DNA of 64,000 nt. Source: Methylobacterium sp. WSM2598. GTDB lineage: Bacteria > Pseudomonadota > Alphaproteobacteria > Rhizobiales > Beijerinckiaceae. Location of the stretch: NCBI RefSeq assembly GCF_000379105.1, contig NZ_KB900609.1:2990274-3054273 (forward strand), given 5' to 3'. Under the pieces are notes generated by a model. It was given only the letters and a program-made list of their open reading frames with translations. It was not told the DNA's origin and ran no database searches. Both the position numbers and the translations under genes were made by a program. Shown in pieces: positions 1-6,680 of the stretch. Every line of letters starts with the position of its first letter. Within the stretch, counting starts at the first letter, position 1.

Positions 1-289
1 GGCTGACGAGCGTCGCGGCGCGGTGGTTCTCCGCGTGGCGGAGGGCGCGGCGGCCGTAGGCGGCGCCGCGGCTGCGCGCCTCGCCGGCGAGTGCGGCCCC
101 GTCGTCGATCCAATCCTCGGCCCGGTCGCGGGCTTGGCCGTACGCGGACTGCGCGCCGCCGAGCACCTGGTTCACGGCCCCGCGCACCTGCCGGCCCGGA
201 TCGCCGGTCAGGCCGCCGAGCACCGTCTGGGCCCGGCCCTTGAGGTGGCGGGCGCCGCCGTGAAGCCCGTCGCTGTTCATGTCGTCCAT
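1..289 (-). CDS. CsbD-like stress protein, cut by the left window edge
   Basis: The protein begins MDDMNSDGLHGG and runs off the window with no stop, so only about 96 residues are visible. Residues about 10-50 have the CsbD-like pattern: a basic KG-R-Q start, then GGLTGDPGRQVRGAVNQVLG. This is the fold of small abundant stress-response proteins whose biochemical role is not established. The part beyond residue 50 is rich in Ala, Arg and Asp and looks helical. A second in-frame ATG lies three codons downstream. It is the last gene of a run of four same-strand genes of related character, which suggests co-regulation under general stress. The family call is fairly sure; the C-terminal half is unseen. 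Confidence 0.7.
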   Translation of the reverse strand, partial: MDDMNSDGLHGGARHLKGRAQTVLGGLTGDPGRQVRGAVNQVLGGAQSAYGQARDRAEDWIDDGAALAGEARSRGAAYGRRALRHAENHRAATLVS

Positions 290-339
290 CCTGTCCGCGA
301 GAGGGAAGGGGCCGGCGGGGACCGCCGGCCGGGATCCGG

Positions 340-543
340 TCAGAGCTTCCTCTTGATCGCGTCCGCCGCGGAGGCGATCCCGTCCTTGGTCTCGCCGACC
401 GCGCGCTGGGCCTCGCCCTTCAGCTCCTGCGCCTTGCCCTCGACCACGAGCTTGTCATTGCCGGTCATCTGGCCGACGCCCTGCTTGGCGTTGCCAACCG
501 CCTCGTTCGCGAGGCCCTTGAGCTTGTCGGTGGTGCTGCTCAT
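340..543 (-). CDS. CsbD family stress-response protein
   Basis: A complete 67-residue protein starting MSSTTDKLKGLANEAVGN and ending in a basic KRKL tail. The repeated pattern (GNAKQGVGQMTGNDKLVVEGKAQ, split around residues 17-39) is the classic CsbD signature, and length matches the family. Family members are small, hydrophilic, helical proteins induced by general stress (sigma-B in Bacillus, RpoS or EcfG regulons elsewhere); the molecular activity is unknown. A purine-rich GGAGGGA-like stretch lies a short way upstream on the minus strand. It stands 88 bp downstream of a PhnA-like membrane gene and 50 bp upstream of another CsbD-like gene. Confidence 0.88.
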   Translation of the reverse strand: MSSTTDKLKGLANEAVGNAKQGVGQMTGNDKLVVEGKAQELKGEAQRAVGETKDGIASAADAIKRKL

Positions 544-631
544 CGCGTGTCTCCGGAAGTGAGGGAGGGATGGCCGCGCGGCGGCCGGGAAGGAGCCCCG
601 GGGCCCGTCGGCCCCGCGGGCCTCCCGCCGA

Positions 632-1510
632 TCAGAGGCGATGCGCCTCGGCGGCGGCGAGCGGGGAGACCCTGCCGGCGAGACCGCCGAGGAAGGCCGC
701 GACGGCCCCGAGGATCAGGGCGATGGCGGCCGAGAAGGCCCCCTGCGTGGCGGCCGACTTCGCCGCGACGGCGGCGTCCTGCGCCTTCGTCTTGGCCGTC
801 GCGACCGCCTGCGCGTACTGGGTCTCGTAATCCTGCACCTGCTGGCGGGCCTGCTCGACCGGGATGCCCTGCGCCTTGGCGAGGGCGTCGGCGGCGCGGG
901 CCTCGGCCTGCTGCTTCTGCGCCGGATCACCGGTCAGCACGGCGCGCATCGCCGCGACCGCGGCGTCGCGCAGGGCCTGCGGGTCCTGCCCGTTCGCCTG
1001 CTGGCGCACCTTCTCCTCGATGCCCTCGAGGGGGTTCGCGGCCTGGGCGGCCGTCTGCACGGTGCCGCCCACGAGGGTGCCGGCCCCGCCCAGCGTGGTC
1101 GCCACGCCCGTCAGGGCGCCGCCCACCAGGCTGCCGGCCGCGGAGGTCAGGAGGTAGAGCACCACGAGGGTCGTCACCGCCCAGGAGACGAGGCCGTGCA
1201 GCCCCGCCGCCCCGGCGAGCGGCTTGCCCGACAGGCGCCCGGCGATGAAGCCGCCCGCCAGCGAGGCGACGATCCCCGAGCCCACGAACCACAGCCCCGC
1301 CCCGAGGGAGAAGGTCGAGGCGGCCGGATTGTCGGCGGCGCTCGGTCCGAGGCTGGCGAGCCCGATGCCGAGGCCGACCATGTTGAGGATGATCTGCGCC
1401 ACCAGCGCCGTCACGGCGCCCGCGATCACGGCGCCCCAGGACACTTGGTTGAGGGCGACGGCCCGCGTGTCGCTCGCGGCGAGGGACGGGAGGGTGGAGG
1501 AGGAAGCCAC
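632..1510 (-). CDS. PhnA-like multi-pass membrane protein
   Basis: A 292-residue protein of the type annotated PhnA-like in rhizobia and methylobacteria; the name does not imply a phosphonate role. Hydrophobic segments are visible at about residues 25-55, 70-95, 103-125 and 260-280. Between about 150 and 255 is an Ala/Gln/Lys-rich, probably coiled-coil stretch likely to lie on one side of the membrane. The gene is flanked by CsbD-like genes on the same strand, with 54 bp to the upstream one, so a shared stress operon is plausible. No catalytic motif was seen. A membrane-stress or permeability role is only an inference from neighbours. Confidence 0.65.
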   Translation of the reverse strand: MASSSTLPSLAASDTRAVALNQVSWGAVIAGAVTALVAQIILNMVGLGIGLASLGPSAADNPAASTFSLGAGLWFVGSGIVASLAGGFIAGRLSGKPLAGAAGLHGLVSWAVTTLVVLYLLTSAAGSLVGGALTGVATTLGGAGTLVGGTVQTAAQAANPLEGIEEKVRQQANGQDPQALRDAAVAAMRAVLTGDPAQKQQAEARAADALAKAQGIPVEQARQQVQDYETQYAQAVATAKTKAQDAAVAAKSAATQGAFSAAIALILGAVAAFLGGLAGRVSPLAAAEAHRL

Positions 1511-1564
1511 GATGATGCTCCGAGTCGTGGGGCGAGATTTGGGGGCGAGAGTTGGGGGGCGCCG

Positions 1565-1909
1565 TCAGCGGCGCCCGTGCACCAGGAGGGCGAGGCCGTA
1601 GCCGACCAGCCCGGCGATCAGCAGCGCGGCGACCGGGTACTCGGCGACCTGGGCGCCGACCTCGCGCCGGCCGTGGCGCAGGGCGCCGCTGCCCTGCGCG
1701 TAGGCGTCCTCGGCGTAATCCGCCGCCTCCTGGGCGACGTGGCGCACCGCGTCCTTGGCTTGGCCGTAGAGGTTCTCCGCCTGGCCCTGCGCCTCGCGGA
1801 AGCGGCCCTCGGCCGAGTCGCGGTGCGACCCGACGAGGTCGCCGACCGCGCCCTGCACCTTGCCGCCGAGCTCCCGGGCGGCCCCGGTGATGCGATCCGT
1901 ATCGACCAT
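1565..1909 (-). CDS. CsbD-like protein with C-terminal membrane anchor
   Basis: A 114-residue protein starting MVDTDRITGAARELGG. The start is supported by AAGGAGAG a few bases upstream on the minus strand; a longer frame upstream lacks such support. The N-terminal third has the CsbD pattern (GAARELGGKVQGAVGDLVG). The middle is an amphipathic helical region rich in Ala, Gln and Glu. Residues about 90-110 (VAALLIAGLVGYGLALLVHG) form one transmembrane helix followed by a basic RR end. This layout resembles ElaB/YqjD-type tail-anchored proteins. It is the first gene of the four-gene stress cluster, and the 193 bp upstream is comparatively AT-rich, as a promoter region would be. Confidence 0.75.
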   Translation of the reverse strand: MVDTDRITGAARELGGKVQGAVGDLVGSHRDSAEGRFREAQGQAENLYGQAKDAVRHVAQEAADYAEDAYAQGSGALRHGRREVGAQVAEYPVAALLIAGLVGYGLALLVHGRR

Positions 1910-2102
1910 GTCTCTCTCCTTCGCTTGCTGCAGGCGTCGCGCCGCGATCGGCGACACGCCGCGACCGACCGTGTCCAGGTCACTCCGCGACCTTGACCGG
2001 ATGTCTTGATGGTCTGCCCAACAGTTATTCCGGATCACCGGCAAGAACTGCGCGCACTCATCATGTAGAAACGCCGCATCGATCTTCAATAGTAGAAATG
2101 TA

Positions 2103-3578
2103 CTAGTATGAAGACGACTGCGTAGCGGTGCTTCCGAGCGGGAATCCGTTGTCGCAGCCCCACAGGATGACTTCCGTGCGCTTGTGGACGCCGAGCTTGC
2201 GGTAGAGCGCGGCGGCGTGGTTGCGCACGGTGTTGCGGGAGCGGCCGAGCCGGCGGGCGATGGCCCCGTCGTCGAGGCCCGCGCAGATCAGCGACAGCAT
2301 CTGGCGCTCGCGGGCGGTGAGCTTGGGCGCGCCGTCCTGCTGGCCGTCGCGCCCGGGCCGGCGCAGGCTGGCGAGCTTCTCGATCAGGCCGCGGCTGAAC
2401 CAGGACGTGTCGGCCATCACGGTCTCGATCGCCTCGAACAGCTCGCGCTCGGTCGCCTTGCGCTCGGTATTGTCCTGCAGGACGAGGAGCGCGCAAGCTT
2501 CCTCGCCGATCTCGATCCGCTCCGCCGAGACGAGGCAGTCGAGCGCGGCGCCGGATTCGTGGCGCAGGCAGGCGTCGAGCCCCTGCACGAAGCCGGAGCG
2601 GCGGATCGCCTCCTCGACCCGGAGGCGGTCCGCCTCGGAGGCGAAGAGCCCGATCTCCGCCGGGGAGCGCCCGATCACCCGATCCTCGCCGAGACCGAAG
2701 ACCCGCGTGAACGCCTCGTTGATCGCCGTGACGGCGAGGTCCGACGCCCGGGCCAGCACGGTCGGGACCGGCGTGAGCCGGAAGGCCTTCGCGAAGCGCT
2801 CCTCGCTCCGGCGCAGGGCCGTCTCGGCCTTGCGGCGCAGTTCGAGATCCGCGAACGAGAACAGCATGCAGGGCTCGTCCCCGAGTTCGATCGGCTGGCC
2901 CGCCACGATCACGAACCGCGTCGAGCCGTCCGGCAGGTCGAGGCAGGCCTCCATCTGCGGGATCGTCGCCCCCTCGTTGAGGCGCTGGATCGCGAGGTCG
3001 CGGTTCTGGGCACCCGCCAGCACGTCGACCTCGTAGACGCTGCGCCCGATCACCGCCTCGCGGGCGTAGCCGGTCATTTTCAGGAAGCCCGCATTCACCT
3101 TGACGTGGCGCAGGTCCGAGAGGCGGCAGATCACGGCCGGCGCCGGGTTGGCGTTGAAGGTCTTCTCGAAGCGCTCCTCGGCCTCGACCTCGCCGGACAC
3201 GTCCTTGAGGATCAGGGCGAGGCAGCTCGGCCGGCCGGCCCGGTCCGTGGCGACGAGGCTGCGCAGGCTTTGCACGAAGCCGGTCTCGGGATCGTCGGCG
3301 CGCCGCACCTCCACCACGACGTCGCGGATGGTCTCGCCCGCCACCACCCGCTCGATCGGGTCGCGCTCGGGGGCGCGGTGGTTCCGGTCGCGGAGCGTGT
3401 AGCGCGCCCGGTAATCGGCGACGCTGCGCCCGAGCTCGTCGAGGCTCCCGGCCCCGTGCATGGCCAGGGCGGCCGCGTTCGCCCAGGTGATCCGCTCATC
3501 CGGCTCGACCAGGATCACGCCCTCGCTCAGTCCGGCGATGATCTGCCGCAAATCCGATCGCTCCACGCCCTCGGTCAC
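2103..3578 (-). CDS. Three-PAS sensor with C-terminal LuxR-type DNA-binding domain
   Basis: A 491-residue cytoplasmic regulator. Three PAS domains occupy roughly residues 10-125, 135-255 and 260-375; the second and third contain the usual N-AF/GYAREAVIGRS and GEDRVIGRSP core. A LuxR/FixJ helix-turn-helix follows at about 421-470 (LTARERQMLSLI, then NTVRNHAAALYRKLGVHKR). No histidine kinase or receiver domain is present, so it probably couples ligand or redox sensing directly to transcription. It ends upstream of the CsbD/PhnA-like cluster on the same strand, making it a candidate local stress regulator. A possible EcfG-type promoter lies 42-66 bp upstream. Signal and targets are unknown. Confidence 0.85.
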   Translation of the reverse strand: MTEGVERSDLRQIIAGLSEGVILVEPDERITWANAAALAMHGAGSLDELGRSVADYRARYTLRDRNHRAPERDPIERVVAGETIRDVVVEVRRADDPETGFVQSLRSLVATDRAGRPSCLALILKDVSGEVEAEERFEKTFNANPAPAVICRLSDLRHVKVNAGFLKMTGYAREAVIGRSVYEVDVLAGAQNRDLAIQRLNEGATIPQMEACLDLPDGSTRFVIVAGQPIELGDEPCMLFSFADLELRRKAETALRRSEERFAKAFRLTPVPTVLARASDLAVTAINEAFTRVFGLGEDRVIGRSPAEIGLFASEADRLRVEEAIRRSGFVQGLDACLRHESGAALDCLVSAERIEIGEEACALLVLQDNTERKATERELFEAIETVMADTSWFSRGLIEKLASLRRPGRDGQQDGAPKLTARERQMLSLICAGLDDGAIARRLGRSRNTVRNHAAALYRKLGVHKRTEVILWGCDNGFPLGSTATQSSSY

Positions 3579-3992
3579 GTTCCGCCTTCCGCCTCTTCCG
3601 CTGCGTTGGTCCGGCCCTCAACAGGAAGAAATCGCTTCGGTTCCGCGTCCTTCGGGCCCGGCGCTCTGGTATACCGGGATCATCGCGGCCGTCCGTGAGA
3701 TCCGGCGGCGGGAAGAAGGGCGAAAAGCGCCCACTCGGGAGACGGGCCGGACTCAATCCCAAGCCGTTGTCTTGCAACGCGTCTCGGGAGGCCGCGCGGG
3801 ATCTCGCGGGGAGGGTGGAAGGCCCGTGACACTACTGGTGAGGAGTATTTCTGCGCTAGGAAACCGGGCCCGCGGGATTGCCGGGGCCGGGCGCGCATGC
3901 GCCCATCCGCCGCAGGTCTGACGGGCGCGAAAGTTTGGCGTCCTCACGGTTGCGGGCTGGGCGGCCGGACCGGGCGGGCGCCCCGCGCGGGA
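3579..3992. other. Intergenic region between zur and the PAS-LuxR gene
   Basis: About 414 bp without a convincing gene. Open frames here lack ribosome binding sites and family-like sequence. The left part holds the possible EcfG-type promoter for the PAS-LuxR gene. I see no clear terminator for zur and no RNA gene. Confidence 0.5.
3620..3644 (-). promoter_or_regulatory. Possible EcfG-type general stress promoter
   Basis: On the minus strand GGAAC is followed after 16 bases by TGTT, close to the alphaproteobacterial EcfG consensus GGAAC-N16/17-CGTT. It lies 42-66 bp before the PAS-LuxR start. One -10 base mismatches and the motif is short, so chance occurrence is possible. Confidence 0.35.
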
Positions 3993-4514
3993 TCAGGCCT
4001 TGCCCGGCTCCGCCCCGGGCTCCGCGCCGCGCTCAGCGCCGCGTTCCTGGCAGGCGCCGCACTCGCCCTCGATCTCGACGATGCGGCTCGCCGGGCGGAA
4101 GCCCGCCTGGGCGAGGGTGCGGTCGAGGCCGCGCTCGATCTCCTCGGAACTGGTCTCGTCCACCGCCCCGCAGGCGCGGCAGATCAGGAACACCACCCCC
4201 TCGCCCTCGTGATGCGCGTGCTCGCAGGGCACGAAGGCGTTGCGGCTCGCGATCCGGTGCACGAGGCCGTTCTCGGTGAGGAAGTCGAGGGCGCGGTAGA
4301 CCGAGACGGCCGCCACCCGCCGTCCCGGGGCGCTCAGGCGCTCGGCGATGTCGTAGGCCCCGAGCGGGCGCGCCTCGCCGGCGATCACCTCCAGCGTCCG
4401 CTGGCGCAGCGGCGTGAATTGCAGCCCGCGCTCGCGGCAGAGGCGCTCGGCCCGCGCGCGCAGACCCGCCCGGCCCTCGCCGCAGCCATGGTCCGTCCCC
4501 GCAGGCTCGCTCAT
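3993..4514 (-). CDS. zur: Fur-family zinc uptake regulator Zur
   Basis: A 173-residue Fur-family repressor. The winged-helix DNA-binding domain covers about residues 30-85 (LTENGLVHRIA at its end). The metal and dimerisation part follows with HAHHEGEG, CRACG and CGACQ motifs, the two Cys pairs forming the structural zinc site. The gene is divergent from znuC-znuB and a Zur-type palindrome lies in between, which favours Zur over Fur, Mur or Irr. With zinc bound it should repress zinc import. The C-terminal tail is a low-complexity GAERGAEPGAEPGKA stretch beyond the usual family end. It may be autoregulated because the palindrome is only about 30 bp from its own start. Confidence 0.9.
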   Translation of the reverse strand: MSEPAGTDHGCGEGRAGLRARAERLCRERGLQFTPLRQRTLEVIAGEARPLGAYDIAERLSAPGRRVAAVSVYRALDFLTENGLVHRIASRNAFVPCEHAHHEGEGVVFLICRACGAVDETSSEEIERGLDRTLAQAGFRPASRIVEIEGECGACQERGAERGAEPGAEPGKA

Positions 4515-4527
4515 CTCCGCTCTCCGG

Positions 4528-4556
4528 TTGACACGCCCGATATGTTACAGTGTAAC
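4528..4556 (+). promoter_or_regulatory. Promoter of the znu operon
   Basis: A perfect TTGACA at 4528-4533 is followed after 17 bases by TGTAAC (4551-4556), four of six matches to TATAAT. The -10 element lies inside the Zur palindrome, the expected arrangement for zinc-dependent repression of the downstream small ORF-znuC-znuB. Confidence 0.65.
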
Positions 4557-4557
4557 A
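4543..4557. promoter_or_regulatory. Zur operator (palindrome)
   Basis: The sequence TGTTACAGTGTAACA is an inverted repeat with arms TGTTACA/TGTAACA, matching the core of known Zur boxes (TGTTA...TAACA). It lies between zur and the znu genes and overlaps the -10 hexamer of the znu promoter. Binding was not tested; the call rests on symmetry, position and gene context. Confidence 0.8.
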
Positions 4558-4662
4558 GGTTCCGGCCGTCAAGGGCGCCCCGCCCGTCTAGCAGATGGGG
4601 GCCGGGACGGCACCTGCGCGGGCGACGAGCCCTCCGCCCCGATCGCACGAGGAGAGGCCGCG

Positions 4663-4815
4663 ATGGAAGCCCTGCCGCACGGGTCCGCCCACCGCAATCC
4701 GGGATCCGCTCCGCCCCGCTCCCTGCTCGGGCTCGCGCTCGCGCCGCGGCTCGCCCTGGCCGGGCTGCTCGCGGCGGGGGTCTGGGGGGTGATTGCCTGG
4801 GCGATCGGCGCATGA
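4663..4815 (+). CDS. Small single-span membrane protein at the head of the znu operon
   Basis: A 50-residue ORF starting MEALPHGSAHRNPGS. AGGAGAGG (4650-4657) sits 5 bases before the ATG. The ORF ends in an ATGA overlap with znuC, which implies translational coupling. Residues about 22-48 are hydrophobic (LLGLALAPRLALAGLL and AAGVWGVIAWAIGA) and predict one transmembrane helix after a short polar N-terminus containing two histidines. I do not recognise a family. Small membrane subunits are known in some metal transporters, so an accessory role in zinc import is possible but unproven. The good ribosome site and coupling make it likely to be translated. Confidence 0.6.
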   Translation: MEALPHGSAHRNPGSAPPRSLLGLALAPRLALAGLLAAGVWGVIAWAIGA

Positions 4816-5705
4816 CGGCATCCCTCGCCGCGGGCGCGCTGGCGTTCCGGAGCCTCACCCTCGGCTACGATCGGCACCCGGCCGTGCACCATCTCGACGG
4901 GGTGGTGCCGGCCGGGGCGGCGCTCGCCGTGATCGGCCCGAACGGGGCCGGCAAATCGACCCTGCTCAAGGGCATCATCGGCGAGGTCGCGCCCCTCGAA
5001 GGGCGCATCGAGCATCCGGGCCTGCGGCGGCGCGACATCGCCTACCTGCCCCAGGCGGCGGAGATCGATCGCGGCTTCCCCATAAGCGTGGACGATTTCG
5101 TGGCCATGGGGCTGTGGCGCCGCGTCGGGCCCTGGCGGAGCCTGCGGCCCTACCGCGCCGCGCGGGACGAGGCGCTGGCCGCGGTCGGCCTGACCGGCTT
5201 CGAGCGGCGGCCGATCGGCACCCTCTCGGGGGGCCAGCTGCGCCGGGCCATGTTCGCCCGCGTGCTGCTGCAGGATGCGCGCGCGGTCCTCCTCGACGAG
5301 CCCTTCGCGGCCGTCGACGGCCGGACCACCGCCGACCTCCTCGGGCTGGTGGAGCGCTGGCGGGCGGAGGGGCGCACGGTGATCGCGGTGCTGCACGACA
5401 TGGAGCAGGTGCAGCGCCACTTCCCCTCTGCCCTGCTGCTCGCCCGCGAGGTCGTGGCCTGGGGCGCGACCGAGGCGGTGCTGACGGCGGCGAACCTGCG
5501 CCGGGCGCGCCAGCTCTGCGAGGCCTGGGACGAGGCCGCCCCTGTCTGCCGCGGCGGCGCCCCGCACGGCCCGCCCGCCCCGGGCCACGCACATGCCCAC
5601 GGCGCGCACGACCATGCTCCTCCCGCGGCGGCCTCGCACGGGCAGGGAGCGCTAGCAAGCGGGCCGCAGGCAAGCGGGCCTCAGGACTGCGAGCACGCCG
5701 CGTGA
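4812..5705 (+). CDS. znuC: Zinc ABC transporter ATP-binding protein ZnuC with His-rich tail
   Basis: A 297-residue ATPase that powers zinc uptake with ZnuB. Walker A is GPNGAGKST, the signature is LSGGQLRRA, Walker B is AVLLDEPF, and the switch His is in VLHDMEQ. The ABC domain ends near residue 245. The last ~50 residues form a histidine-rich tail (GHAHAHGAHDH plus more His and a final CEH), a likely zinc-binding extension. The start overlaps the preceding small ORF by ATGA, and the stop overlaps znuB by GTGA. The operon is preceded by a Zur-controlled promoter. The periplasmic binding protein znuA is not in this window. Confidence 0.92.
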   Translation: MTASLAAGALAFRSLTLGYDRHPAVHHLDGVVPAGAALAVIGPNGAGKSTLLKGIIGEVAPLEGRIEHPGLRRRDIAYLPQAAEIDRGFPISVDDFVAMGLWRRVGPWRSLRPYRAARDEALAAVGLTGFERRPIGTLSGGQLRRAMFARVLLQDARAVLLDEPFAAVDGRTTADLLGLVERWRAEGRTVIAVLHDMEQVQRHFPSALLLAREVVAWGATEAVLTAANLRRARQLCEAWDEAAPVCRGGAPHGPPAPGHAHAHGAHDHAPPAAASHGQGALASGPQASGPQDCEHAA

Positions 5706-6568
5706 TCGACCTCCTCACCGCCCCCTTCACCGACTTCGCCTTCATGCGCCGGGCGCTCGCGGGCTGCGTGGCGCTGTCGGTGAGCGCGGCCCCGGTCGGC
5801 GTCTTCCTCACCCTGCGCCGCATGAGCCTGATGAGCGAGGCGATGAGCCACGCCATCCTGCCCGGCGCCGCGGCGGGCTTCCTGCTGGCCGGGCTGTCGC
5901 TGCCGGCGATGACGCTCGGCGGCCTCGCGGCGGGGCTCGCGGTGGCGTTCCTGGCCGGCGCCGTCTCGCGGGCGACGGAGCTGCGCGAGGATGCCAGCCT
6001 GGGTGCCCTCTACCTGCTGGCGCTCGCCGCCGGCGTGCTGATGATCTCGCTGCGCGGCACCTCGGTCGATCTCCTGCACATCCTGTTCGGCACGGTGCTG
6101 GCCCTCGACGACGCGGCGCTGCTGCTCCTCGGCACGATCGCGGCGGTCACGCTGCTCGGGCTCGCCGCCGCCTACCGGCCCCTCGTGCTCGAATGCGTCG
6201 ATCCGCTCTTCCTGCGCTCGGTGAGCCGGGCGAGCGCGCCGGTCCACTACGCCTTCCTGGGCCTCGTCGTGCTCAACCTCGTCGGCGGGTTCGCGGCGCT
6301 CGGCACGCTGCTCGCCGTCGGGCTGATGCTGCTGCCGGCCGTGAGCGCGCGGTTCTGGGCCGCCGATCTCTCCGGGCTGATCCCGGTCGCCATGAGCATC
6401 GGCCTCGCGGCGAGCTTCGCCGGCCTCCTGGTCTCCTATTACGGCGACCTGCCGAGCGGGCCCGCGATCGTGCTCACGGCGGGGGGCTTCTACGTCGCCT
6501 CGATGCTGCTCGGCCTCAGGGGCGGACTGCTCTGGCGGCTCCTGCCCGGCCGCCACCTCGAGGCCTGA
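5702..6568 (+). CDS. znuB: Zinc ABC transporter permease ZnuB
   Basis: A 288-residue integral membrane permease of the ABC-3 family. The chosen start is GTG (VIDLLTAPFTDFAFMRRAL), which overlaps the znuC stop as GTGA; no internal ATG gives a full-length family start. About eight hydrophobic segments are visible. The conserved stretch LRRMSLMSEAMSHAILPG near residues 38-55 is the family hallmark that contacts the ATPase. It forms the membrane channel for Zn(II) with ZnuC. Because the family also includes manganese and iron permeases, zinc specificity rests mainly on the adjacent zur and its operator. Confidence 0.92.
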   Translation: MIDLLTAPFTDFAFMRRALAGCVALSVSAAPVGVFLTLRRMSLMSEAMSHAILPGAAAGFLLAGLSLPAMTLGGLAAGLAVAFLAGAVSRATELREDASLGALYLLALAAGVLMISLRGTSVDLLHILFGTVLALDDAALLLLGTIAAVTLLGLAAAYRPLVLECVDPLFLRSVSRASAPVHYAFLGLVVLNLVGGFAALGTLLAVGLMLLPAVSARFWAADLSGLIPVAMSIGLAASFAGLLVSYYGDLPSGPAIVLTAGGFYVASMLLGLRGGLLWRLLPGRHLEA

Positions 6569-6599
6569 CGCCGACGGCGAAGGACGCTGACGCTTCGGG

Positions 6600-6621
6600 C
6601 CGTCGGTCCGAAATCCGACGG
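6600..6621. terminator. Hairpin after znuB, possible terminator
   Basis: CCGTCGG and CCGACGG form a perfect 7-bp stem with an 8-base loop, 32 bp after the znuB stop and between convergent genes. There is no T tract, so rho-independent termination is uncertain. Confidence 0.3.
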
Positions 6622-6680
6622 AGCGCGGAACCCGCGGTCATGAGCCGTGACCGTCGGCATGACGCGGCCGGTCCGGCGGC

